Virus record (IMG/VR): IMGVR_UViG_3300031658_000075
Location: 1 to 28,686 of that record
DNA: 28,686 nt
Strand: one strand, 5' to 3'
Source of the DNA: a virus
Position 1 is the first letter of the stretch; each line of letters starts with the position of its first letter. This document shows, piece by piece, positions 1 to 7,229 of the stretch. The position numbers were made by a program, and so were the translations under genes. Under the pieces are notes generated by a model. The model worked only from the letters and a program-made list of their open reading frames with translations. It searched no databases and was not told where the DNA came from.

Positions 1-1675
1 AAATTCTACGAATCCATCCATGATAACAATTGGCTCCTCCTTTGTAAAGGAAGATGTTGTAAGTTGACCTTCCTTTTTCTGATAAAGCACCATTAACTCC
101 AGATTTAGACATAGCATTAATATCTTCAAATCTCCACTCTACTCCAGAACGAGTAAATTGCATCATTTTTTTACAAAATAATCGGCTGCTACCTTTAGCA
201 TCTTTACCAGCCGTATGCTCATAAACATATCTTACTTTATATAGTCCTACATCGCCCTCTTTTGACTTAGAATCTGCATCAGCCATAGACTTAGTCGGCA
301 TAGTATTAAATTGATGAAAACCCTCTTTAGTTGTATCAACCCATTCCTCGCTAACTAAGTCCCAGACATCATCATCGTTAACTAAAGCATATTGTTCTAT
401 TTCTTGTAATAGAATTTCAGCCTTTTCATCTGACATATAACTGATACTTTCATCTTTTGTTTCATCAATTATCTTAGTCTTAGGAATTACATCAATAGCT
501 TCTTCTTCATTAATAGTTTCTGCTTCTGTATCTGCAAATTCAGTTTTAAATAAATCAAAAGGCTCAAAGAATAAATTTAAATTCATTTGGTCTTCCAACA
601 TTAAAATCTTCAAGGCATCAATTATTACATCTCTAAATGGCTCAACGACAGTTTGCTCAAATAAAGCACTTGCCGTTTGAAGTTCTTCTGCATTTGAGCC
701 AAGCCCATTACCAGAATCAATTACTCCAAATAATCGAGGGGAAACTACTCTGTGAGAAATCATTACTTTTTTAGTAATCTCTTCACTTAAAAATTGGTAT
801 TGTTTGTCTGCATCAGATAAAGGAACTGGAGTAATCTCTGGAGTAGTATCTCTACCATCCGAAAAAGTACAAAGAAATTTACCAGCATTTTGTGAACCAG
901 ATAATTCCATTTCAATTTGGTTCTTAATCTGTTCTCTTTTTTCTCTTGCTGGAATACCATTTGCAAAATTTATAATATAACTTGGAGCAAGACCTCTTTG
1001 AATTTGTGATAAATGAAATTGAGAAACATTCTTATCTAACTCTATGTAATTCCAAGCACCAATATAATCTGGCTTTGGATAATAATAAGAACCAACTGTA
1101 TTCATTTTAACACATAATACTTGAGTTGGATATTCTTTTTTGCACTCTGGGTCAAATGCTTTCATACTCTTAACATCAGCTCTTCTTCCTTCTTGCCAAT
1201 TATTAGAGTAATAATAGTGTTCTACATCTCCATCTTCGTTTGCGTGTCCAGAACGCATCATTTCAAATGGTATAACATCCATTGAAGAAATACTTTCTCT
1301 ATCTAATGAGTAAGTAAGGGATATGTAAAATCCACCATGAAGTTTTAAATCCATAGCCATTAACTGAATATCGTTTTTACCAATTTTCTTGTTAATTAGA
1401 CTATTAAATCTTGCCCATTGTTCTGGATGCAACATCTTATTATCTGCATCAATACCACCTCCATATATCCAACCAGAAATTGAGTTCACTAAAGCGTTGT
1501 GTGTTGCAGAATTTTGATATAAATTAATGGTATGTTGTGGATATAAATTATCTATTCCATACCAGATATAATCAAAGCCTTTTTTATCTATTTCTACTGC
1601 ATCAGTTAAGTCATAGGTTGAGCCAACTGATGAGAAATGATAATCTCCACTATTTTGTTTCTTAGTTCTAGCCAT
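1..1675 (-). CDS. Portal protein, 5' part (runs off window)
   Basis: I translated 558 codons from ATG at 1675 to the window edge with no stop. The N-terminal 400 or so residues read as a dodecameric portal of the type found in Bacteroidota siphoviruses: a leader with WYGIDNLYPQ near residue 38, then alternating alpha/beta sequence and GNGLGSNAEELQ near residue 335, the region usually before the portal stem. Portals form the ring through which DNA enters the head and to which the tail connects. An acidic linker (EEEAIDVIPKTK) follows. The last 85 residues (YKVRYVYEHTAG, later FKGGANCYHGW-like residues LYKGGANCYHGW) form a second domain seen fused to portals in this phage group. Its start overlaps the previous gene by 8 bases. 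The C-terminus is missing here; the fragment at 28534-28686 probably supplies it. Portal role is inferred from sequence pattern and context. Confidence 0.75.
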   Translation of the reverse strand, partial: MARTKKQNSGDYHFSSVGSTYDLTDAVEIDKKGFDYIWYGIDNLYPQHTINLYQNSATHNALVNSISGWIYGGGIDADNKMLHPEQWARFNSLINKKIGKNDIQLMAMDLKLHGGFYISLTYSLDRESISSMDVIPFEMMRSGHANEDGDVEHYYYSNNWQEGRRADVKSMKAFDPECKKEYPTQVLCVKMNTVGSYYYPKPDYIGAWNYIELDKNVSQFHLSQIQRGLAPSYIINFANGIPAREKREQIKNQIEMELSGSQNAGKFLCTFSDGRDTTPEITPVPLSDADKQYQFLSEEITKKVMISHRVVSPRLFGVIDSGNGLGSNAEELQTASALFEQTVVEPFRDVIIDALKILMLEDQMNLNLFFEPFDLFKTEFADTEAETINEEEAIDVIPKTKIIDETKDESISYMSDEKAEILLQEIEQYALVNDDDVWDLVSEEWVDTTKEGFHQFNTMPTKSMADADSKSKEGDVGLYKVRYVYEHTAGKDAKGSSRLFCKKMMQFTRSGVEWRFEDINAMSKSGVNGALSEKGRSTYNIFLYKGGANCYHGWIRRI

Positions 1676-2159
1676 TGTATGATACGCTTGATGGGATTAT
1701 TGTTGGTTCTATTCCACTAGGTGAATTAGCAAAACTCTTATTTGTCCAGTTTTTGTCATGCACTAAAGCTAATCCACTTGCAACTATTCCAATTACTTTA
1801 GAAGCATTAGAATCTGTTACATTTCCACTTGTAAAATATAACTCATAATTATAAATACCTAAATCTAATTTAAAATGATTAGAGATATTTTCATCGCTAA
1901 TATATAGCTTAAATTCTATACTTCTAGGAAAATTATTATTACTAGAGGCTATTCTTTTAAGTAAAACTTCTCCAGTTAACTGAGAGGTAAATTTAATAGT
2001 ATAAGAAGTACCTTTCCAATCGCTATTAAAATTAGGAGTAAATTGTCCTTTTTGGTCATACCTCTGAAAACTAGAAATAGTGTTAGCATATATTCTACTC
2101 CACACATCTAAAGATATTGTATTTTGAACACCTAAACTATTTGATAGTTCTAACATCAT
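1668..2159 (-). CDS. Putative minor structural protein, beta-rich
   Basis: 163 residues. The ATG overlaps the stop of the upstream 57-residue gene and the end overlaps the portal start by 8 bases, so translation is probably coupled along this stretch. The middle part (YTIKFTSQLTGEVL, then LDLGIYNYELYF) has the alternating hydrophobic pattern of a beta sandwich and resembles small beta-rich proteins that recur among Bacteroidota phage structural genes. There are no catalytic motifs, signal peptide or membrane segments. Position between the tail tube gene and the portal suggests a virion or assembly component, perhaps a head-tail joining or decoration protein. I do not recognise a named family, so the role is inferred from location only. 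Confidence 0.6.
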   Translation of the reverse strand: MMLELSNSLGVQNTISLDVWSRIYANTISSFQRYDQKGQFTPNFNSDWKGTSYTIKFTSQLTGEVLLKRIASSNNNFPRSIEFKLYISDENISNHFKLDLGIYNYELYFTSGNVTDSNASKVIGIVASGLALVHDKNWTNKSFANSPSGIEPTIIPSSVSYNG

Positions 2160-2329
2160 GACACTTTTGGATTAGCTGCTTTCTTTTTTTTAGGAATATC
2201 TTCTTCAACAAATGTAGGATATTTTAAAACAACATAATCAAATAGCTTTTTATCCATTACACTTGATAAGTAGATTTTTCTTCCACCTTCATAAATAGTG
2301 TTATCTAAATACTTCTTTTTTATTTTCAT
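2156..2329 (-). CDS. Small hypothetical structural-region protein (57 aa)
   Basis: Short gene read directly from the sequence: ATG at 2329, TGA at 2156-2158. The stop overlaps the ATG of the next gene (ATGA arrangement), which supports it being real. It begins MKIKKKYLDNTIYEGG, continues KIYLSSVMDKKLFDYVV, and ends in a lysine-rich tail after FVEEDIPKKKK. No known motif is visible. It is the first gene after the terminator-like hairpin at 2343-2374. Its place among head genes and its basic, probably flexible C-terminus fit a small head or connector accessory protein, but function is unknown. Confidence 0.55.
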   Translation of the reverse strand: MKIKKKYLDNTIYEGGRKIYLSSVMDKKLFDYVVLKYPTFVEEDIPKKKKAANPKVS

Positions 2330-2342
2330 AGTTTAAAGGTAT

Positions 2343-2374
2343 AAAAAAAGGCGATGGAATTAACCACCACCTTT
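2343..2374 (-). terminator. Intrinsic terminator-like hairpin after tail tube gene
   Basis: On the minus strand GGTGGTGG and CCATCGCC form an 8-base-pair stem with two G-U pairs around a TTAATT loop, followed by seven T residues and flanked by A residues upstream. This is a classic Rho-independent terminator shape. It lies about 25 bases after the stop of the tail tube gene, yet genes continue downstream in the same direction. It probably lets only part of the transcripts through, keeping capsid and tail tube mRNA above portal mRNA. The efficiency is inferred. Confidence 0.65.
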
Positions 2375-2399
2375 CATTCAACAAGAAACAGACAAAGTT

Positions 2400-2990
2400 T
2401 TACGCTTGAGGGTCGTTATATTGTGTTGATTCTAAAACCATTGTACTTACGTATGTTACAAATGGGCTTACTGTTGACATGTTACTCGCTGGAATAGGTT
2501 CAGCACCAGTCATTTGAATAACATAGCCTACATAGTCTGTATATGCAACATCGCCACCATGAGCATATGTACCAGATGCTACTTGTAATCCATTTGAAAG
2601 TCCAGCAAAATAATAAACTCCATTATTATCTTCTACAACTACTTGAAATACTCCCTCACATACATTTTGCATCCTTGCCCAAGACTCTTGCGAATCATGG
2701 CTCATATGTAAATCTAAGTCAGTTTGGTAAGTTAAAGCACCACCACCACCAGTTATGATGGTTTGATTAAAAGAAGATAATTGTCTATCTAAATCAAATT
2801 CATAAAATTTCAGAGCACCTCCAGCATTAGCACCTTGAAGAACGGCTGATATTGTTCCATCAGTTGCACTTTGACTTATACTAGCAATTGCATCATCCGA
2901 ATACCAATTAGCTAAATACACCTTTTTTATTCCTCCTACTTGTCCAGCACAGAAGTAACCTCTACCAGACGATATTTCGCATATAGCCAT
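2400..2990 (-). CDS. Probable major tail tube protein
   Basis: 196 residues. The N-terminus (AICEISSGRGYFC, then GGIKKVYLANW) and the central FYEFDLDRQLSSFNQT followed by YQTDLDLHM match the pattern of tail tube subunits in Bacteroidota siphoviruses, which stack as hexameric rings to make the tube. It is beta-rich, with no signal peptide or membrane segment. It sits directly after the major capsid gene with a 64-base gap and is followed by a terminator-like hairpin, which suits the second most abundant virion protein. Placing the tail tube after the capsid, away from the other tail genes, is unusual. Assignment is from sequence pattern and position; a capsid decoration protein is the main alternative. 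Confidence 0.6.
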   Translation of the reverse strand: MAICEISSGRGYFCAGQVGGIKKVYLANWYSDDAIASISQSATDGTISAVLQGANAGGALKFYEFDLDRQLSSFNQTIITGGGGALTYQTDLDLHMSHDSQESWARMQNVCEGVFQVVVEDNNGVYYFAGLSNGLQVASGTYAHGGDVAYTDYVGYVIQMTGAEPIPASNMSTVSPFVTYVSTMVLESTQYNDPQA

Positions 2991-3054
2991 CTATCTATTT
3001 TTTTAAGTTAAAGAATTAAGAGGATGTAATTCAATACCTCCTCCTTATCTTAAT

Positions 3055-3999
3055 TTATGACTTGAATATCTTAACATTCGCTGGGACTGCTACTTGAGTT
3101 CCAACTGCAAATCTCATTGTAATTCTGTAATTGTCAGAACCATCTAATGGAGTCATGTCAATTGCTTGTGCAAGTTCTACTGAATCTGCAGAACCAACTC
3201 CTACTGCAAGGTCTTGTGGTCGAGCCAGAACAGCAACACCATCAAACAATCCAAAGGCTGCAATCATTTTGTAACCACCAAATCTAGTGATTCCACCATC
3301 AGCCGTACTATTGTTATAACCTCCACCATATTGACCGATAGCTACATTGTATCTATCAATTACTGCTGGATTAACATAAATTGCAGTATTTTCATAATCT
3401 CCAATTAAGTTAGCTGGTATTCCAGCGATACAAGTTCCAAGACCTTTAATAATATCAGCTGCAACGGCTGATGTTAATTTAGAACCAGCTGCTAAAGTTG
3501 TAACTGTTCCACCACCAACTGTATATTGCTTGTATAAACCAGCGAATAATGTTGGAGCACCAACTAAACCAGAATTACCATTCCAGATATTAGATTCCAT
3601 TGTACCTTGTACTTCGTTTGCTACATACAATAATAAAGCATCAGCATAATCATCTGGCACTCCATTGTTAATTGTATATGAATCTCCTTGCCACCAAGTA
3701 CGGAAGTTCTGCTTACATAATTGTAGGTTTACCATTAAGTCTGTAACCTCTAATGTAGAGTTACCTAATGAAGTTGCAGCCGTTGTAGTAAAATCACATC
3801 CACCAGTCGTAACTAAACCAGTATTAGACATTACTGGAATTTGTGCTTTATATCTTACATTCTCTAAAACAGTAACAGTTCTATTTGCTATTGTTGGAGC
3901 CGATAATGTTGCAGCATGAACATAAGGTAATGCTAACTCTCCAGCAAATGAAGAAGTAACTACTGGTTGTGCAACGAAATTGTGTTTATTTTGTGCCAT
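3055..3999 (-). CDS. Major capsid protein (HK97-fold type)
   Basis: 314 residues, the usual size for a mature HK97-fold capsid subunit without a long delta domain. It starts MAQNKHNFVAQPVVTSS and has an early LPYVHAATLSAPTI stretch, a long central helix-like ADALLLYVANEVQGTMESNIWNG segment broken by glycines (residues about 117-145), and the C-terminal strand pattern YRITMRFAVGTQVAVP seen in Bacteroidota phage capsids. The order protease, scaffold, capsid is canonical and only one base separates it from the scaffold stop. It is rich in Ala, Thr and Gly like other abundant shell proteins. No start alternative is needed. Confidence 0.85.
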   Translation of the reverse strand: MAQNKHNFVAQPVVTSSFAGELALPYVHAATLSAPTIANRTVTVLENVRYKAQIPVMSNTGLVTTGGCDFTTTAATSLGNSTLEVTDLMVNLQLCKQNFRTWWQGDSYTINNGVPDDYADALLLYVANEVQGTMESNIWNGNSGLVGAPTLFAGLYKQYTVGGGTVTTLAAGSKLTSAVAADIIKGLGTCIAGIPANLIGDYENTAIYVNPAVIDRYNVAIGQYGGGYNNSTADGGITRFGGYKMIAAFGLFDGVAVLARPQDLAVGVGSADSVELAQAIDMTPLDGSDNYRITMRFAVGTQVAVPANVKIFKS

Positions 4000-4000
4000 C

Positions 4001-4585
4001 TTATTTGTTTTTTCTAGCGTTAAAAATTTCTCTTACTCTGTCGTGTGAGGACATTTGCATTAAAGCATCTCTATCTGCTACTTTTTGAGATGCAGACATT
4101 GTATGTTTAAATGGTTTTTCAGCTGATAATTTTTTAACTGCCGATAATTCTTCTTTAAAGCCATCTATTAAAGATAACTTTGTTTTTAGTTCTTCTATTT
4201 CAGACATCATTAATTCAAATGACTCTGTAATATCGGATTTTAAAGCATAAGCTGAAAGGTCAATTTCAGAAGACATTTCTTCCTCTTTATCATCTTTCAT
4301 TGTTTCATCTGCTCCCTCTGGTTCTTTTTTAGAACGCATTTCGCCATCAACAATATCTATCATTGTGCCATCTGCAAGTTCATATTCTCCAGATGGTAAA
4401 GGCATTTTTTCTCCATCGTCTCCAGTAATAAAAACAAGAACACCATCTTCAAAAGCATCGGCATCTGTTCCTATAACTGTCCCATCGACTAATGTAGTTT
4501 CAGCGAAAGTTGTTGGCTTCTTAGCGACACCTAACAAAGTTCTGATTTGGTCAAGTTTTGACATAGTTTTAGATTTAGTTTTCAT
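4001..4585 (-). CDS. Capsid scaffold-like protein
   Basis: 194 residues. The first half holds a repeated beta-hairpin pattern, TTLVDGTVIGTDADAF then LPSGEYELADGTMIDIVDGE, which I have seen in scaffold-position proteins of Bacteroidota phages. An acidic linker (ETMKDDKEEEM) follows, then a predicted coiled coil at about residues 115-155 (FELMMSEIEELKTKLSLI), and a basic C-terminus ending RVREIFNARKNK, a common way for scaffolds to dock on the capsid shell. It lies between the XkdF-like protease and the major capsid gene. It would guide shell assembly and then be cleaved and lost. Start at 4585; an internal ATG at 4564 is also possible. Confidence 0.65.
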   Translation of the reverse strand: MKTKSKTMSKLDQIRTLLGVAKKPTTFAETTLVDGTVIGTDADAFEDGVLVFITGDDGEKMPLPSGEYELADGTMIDIVDGEMRSKKEPEGADETMKDDKEEEMSSEIDLSAYALKSDITESFELMMSEIEELKTKLSLIDGFKEELSAVKKLSAEKPFKHTMSASQKVADRDALMQMSSHDRVREIFNARKNK

Positions 4586-4610
4586 AAGTTAAAAGATTGA
4601 TTTGGTAATT

Positions 4611-5216
4611 TTAGCTTTCGCTGGTTAATATTTGTTTGATTTTGTCTATTAATAAATCCTCTTTATTAAGATTTGCACTAAAAGTTTTGATTTTATCTGT
4701 GAAATAGCCTTCAATACTAAAACCTTTAATTTCGCCATCTTTGACTTTTTGCCATATCTCATCGTTTTCTACTTTCATTGTTACAAACCAAGTTCCATTT
4801 GGTAAATCTTGGAATCCATAGTTAACTGATTTATCTACTGCTCCCTCTTTAATCCAAGATTCAACTACAAATATGTCTTCTATCTCTAACTTATGCTCTA
4901 ATGTAGCATTCTTTTGATAGCTATTTTTTAGGAATAATTCAGATGCTTGTTTAATAGTATCTTTTGAGAAATAAACATAGAAATCTTCTCCTTTTTCATC
5001 CATCCTAAATATCTGTTTATTAGGTATTAAGGCTGGAGCAATTAATAAGCGTTTATCCTCATCAATTTTAGCACATTTCATTACTTCTCTTTCTTGCTTT
5101 TTTAAGGCAATCCAATTCTCTTCTATTGCTGGAGATTCCACTAATGAAATAGCAAATACTCCATCTTCATTTTCTTGGCTTTCTTCTGAAATAATTAGTT
5201 CTACAATTTTAGTCAT
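4611..5216 (-). CDS. Prohead maturation protease, XkdF-like
   Basis: 201 residues with the full pattern of the XkdF-type phage serine peptidase family: N-terminal FAISLVESPAIEENWIAL (about residues 21-38), NATLEH with His108, VVESWI with Ser120, then NGTWFVTMKV (140-149) and a C-terminal GEIKGFSIEGYF (161-172). His108, Ser120 and Ser167 are candidates for the active site. The enzyme would cleave scaffold and capsid precursors inside the prohead. It sits directly upstream of the scaffold and capsid genes, its expected place. The gene ends with AGCGAAAGCTAA, a tiny GAAA-loop palindrome also seen at 15691-15704. Confidence 0.85.
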   Translation of the reverse strand: MTKIVELIISEESQENEDGVFAISLVESPAIEENWIALKKQEREVMKCAKIDEDKRLLIAPALIPNKQIFRMDEKGEDFYVYFSKDTIKQASELFLKNSYQKNATLEHKLEIEDIFVVESWIKEGAVDKSVNYGFQDLPNGTWFVTMKVENDEIWQKVKDGEIKGFSIEGYFTDKIKTFSANLNKEDLLIDKIKQILTSES

Positions 5217-5226
5217 TTTGTTTAGT

Positions 5227-6999
5227 TTATAGGGTTGAGTTTTGTTCTATCATTGTGTTAATTTGTTGTGCATCAGTAACATTTTGCTCTACAACATATG
5301 CTTGTATTGGTGCTTGTCCTCCACCAAATTGGTCGTTAAATGATTCTGTAATAGTTGGAGCATTTGACAAATCTGCTAATGTATCAAGTGATGAACTTGT
5401 TGAACTAGCTGCATCTGTTGGTATTGATGTTAATTCTGCCGTTGGAGTAGGAACAGATTTTTTGGTTTTAACTGCTAATATAGATTTTACTGATTTTAAA
5501 CCAGTTGTTAGAGCAATTCCAGCCGTTAAGAAGTTCTTAGCCGTAAATGGAGGTTCTGCTAATGCACCAGCTACTGCTTGATATGTAGATATTGTAGCAT
5601 TAGCTATACCAGATGCTTTTGCCATCGCTGAGCCCTCCTCAAATAAGCTACCAGCGACTGCAATAGCTTGTTGTTTAGCTTGCAATTCTTCTTTTTGTTG
5701 AGCCTTTAAGTTGTCGCTAACCTCTTTTGAGGCATCTGCTGCTTTTTTTTCCTCTGCAAGTAACGCATCGCTTATCTTTTTAGCTGCATTAAGTTGTTCT
5801 GAATCGTATTCTGATTGCTCATAGGCTAATGCCTCATTATATCTTTTAGTTATTTCAACAGTTGCCTCTCCAGTTAATCTTGCTAACTCTAATTTAGCCT
5901 CATAATCTTGTCTTAATGACTCTAATTCAGCCTCTCTTTCAGATAGTGTTGCTATTCTTAATTGGTCTCTAGCATCTTTTTGCTCTTGCATTAAACCAAT
6001 CTCATTTGTAAGTTGCTCAGACCTAAAACCAGTAATTCTTTCTTGTAAATCTAAGCCTTCTGCTTCTGCTTGTATTAATGCTTCTTGTAATTCAATGCTA
6101 TCCTTGTTTACTGATAATTCATCTTTTGCAAGTTGTATTTTAGCATCAACAATTTCCTTTTCTTTTACTAATTGCTCATCTAAAATTTGCCCAAGTTTTA
6201 CATTTGCTGCAATTCTCTCTTCAAAGGTTTTAGATACATCATCCCTAACTTGTCTTTGTAATTCTTGCTCTCTTAGATAAGTGAAGTTTAGTTTAACTTG
6301 TTCTGCTTCCAGTAATCTAACTGCATTTCTTTGTTCTACTAAAGAATTAGCCATCTCAATAGCATTGGTTGTTGCCGTTGCAATTGCAGTTGCCGTTTCT
6401 GTAAAAAACTCAGCTACTTCGGTTTGTTGAATTGCATCTAAACCAGTTGCAACTTGTATAACTGCCGTTCCAAAGTCAGCTGCTCCCTCTTTTACCTTAT
6501 CAAAGTCAAATGTAAATACTCCCTCTAGAATATCTCCAAATGCTATAATTTGGTCTCTATATCCAAGTAATCTATTTACAAATTGAGACTTTATAAACTC
6601 CAGTAAAGCACTTATTGTTTCTTTAGGGTTATTAAAGGCATCAAATAGGCTTGTTCCTAAGTCAACAACTACATCAGCTACTTGATTAAATACAATTCCT
6701 AGAGCAGTTGTAGCTTTATCCAAAGCATCAACTATTGGTTGGTTTTGCATTATTATTTCTTTCAGCAAATTAAATGCTTCCACTAATAATCCAATTCCCA
6801 TTGCTTTAGTTGCTAAACCTAAGCCTTTAAATCCTTTTGACAATTTACCCAGAGCAGATGTAGTCTTTTTTTCTTGCTCCTTTATACCCTCAAGTTGCCC
6901 TTTAATTTCATCTAATTCTGCTTTTAAAGCATCTAACTCAGATGTGGTTTCTTTTGCATTAGTTTGGAAATCGACATCTATAATTACTTTTTCAGCCAT
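5227..6999 (-). CDS. Tail tape measure protein
   Basis: 590 residues. It opens with a beta strand, then a coiled coil at about residues 18-50 (rich in Lys, Glu and Leu), a hydrophobic helix at 55-85 (LGLATKAMGIGLLVEAFNLL), further amphipathic segments to about 190, a long Glu/Lys/Gln-rich helical region at 195-450, and an Ala/Gly hydrophobic stretch at about 455-510 before a low-complexity Ser/Thr tail. This layout is typical of tape measures, which set tail length and are ejected with the DNA. With about 0.15 nm per residue the tail would be near 85-90 nm, an inference. It overlaps the preceding small gene by 16 bases. Unusually, it is followed by head genes. Confidence 0.8.
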   Translation of the reverse strand: MAEKVIIDVDFQTNAKETTSELDALKAELDEIKGQLEGIKEQEKKTTSALGKLSKGFKGLGLATKAMGIGLLVEAFNLLKEIIMQNQPIVDALDKATTALGIVFNQVADVVVDLGTSLFDAFNNPKETISALLEFIKSQFVNRLLGYRDQIIAFGDILEGVFTFDFDKVKEGAADFGTAVIQVATGLDAIQQTEVAEFFTETATAIATATTNAIEMANSLVEQRNAVRLLEAEQVKLNFTYLREQELQRQVRDDVSKTFEERIAANVKLGQILDEQLVKEKEIVDAKIQLAKDELSVNKDSIELQEALIQAEAEGLDLQERITGFRSEQLTNEIGLMQEQKDARDQLRIATLSEREAELESLRQDYEAKLELARLTGEATVEITKRYNEALAYEQSEYDSEQLNAAKKISDALLAEEKKAADASKEVSDNLKAQQKEELQAKQQAIAVAGSLFEEGSAMAKASGIANATISTYQAVAGALAEPPFTAKNFLTAGIALTTGLKSVKSILAVKTKKSVPTPTAELTSIPTDAASSTSSSLDTLADLSNAPTITESFNDQFGGGQAPIQAYVVEQNVTDAQQINTMIEQNSTL

Positions 7000-7229
7000 G
7001 AGAAATTCTTTAATTGGTTCATTTTCTTGTCATGATATATTTGCACTCTCTCGTACCAATCAATACATCTATGGTTAGTGTACAGATGACTAGGAAGTAG
7101 TCTAAGACTCGCTGGGATGACGCTTATTGCACCAACCCAGAACCCTTGTATCATAGATATATCAATTTTACCTATCTCTGCATCTATTTTTCTAGGCTTA
7201 CTATTAAGCCTTAAATTAATGTGTTCCAT
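6984..7229 (-). CDS. Hypothetical protein between hub and tape measure (81 aa)
   Basis: 81 residues, overlapping the hub gene by 19 bases at its start and the tape measure by 16 bases at its end, which supports a real, translationally coupled gene. The centre is hydrophobic (FWVGAISVIPASLRLLP, about residues 31-47) but broken by prolines, so I do not call a membrane helix. The C-terminus is basic (KKMNQLKNFSWLKK). I do not recognise the family. Its position next to the tape measure would suit a tail assembly helper, but the likely chaperone pair is elsewhere (14902-15662). Confidence 0.6.
   Translation of the reverse strand: MEHINLRLNSKPRKIDAEIGKIDISMIQGFWVGAISVIPASLRLLPSHLYTNHRCIDWYERVQIYHDKKMNQLKNFSWLKK

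Noticed and set aside
3000-3054. Possible hairpin between capsid and tail tube genes
   Set aside because: The best pairing (TTAAG/CTTAA plus AGG/CCT) needs a three-base bulge and has no T run in the right place.
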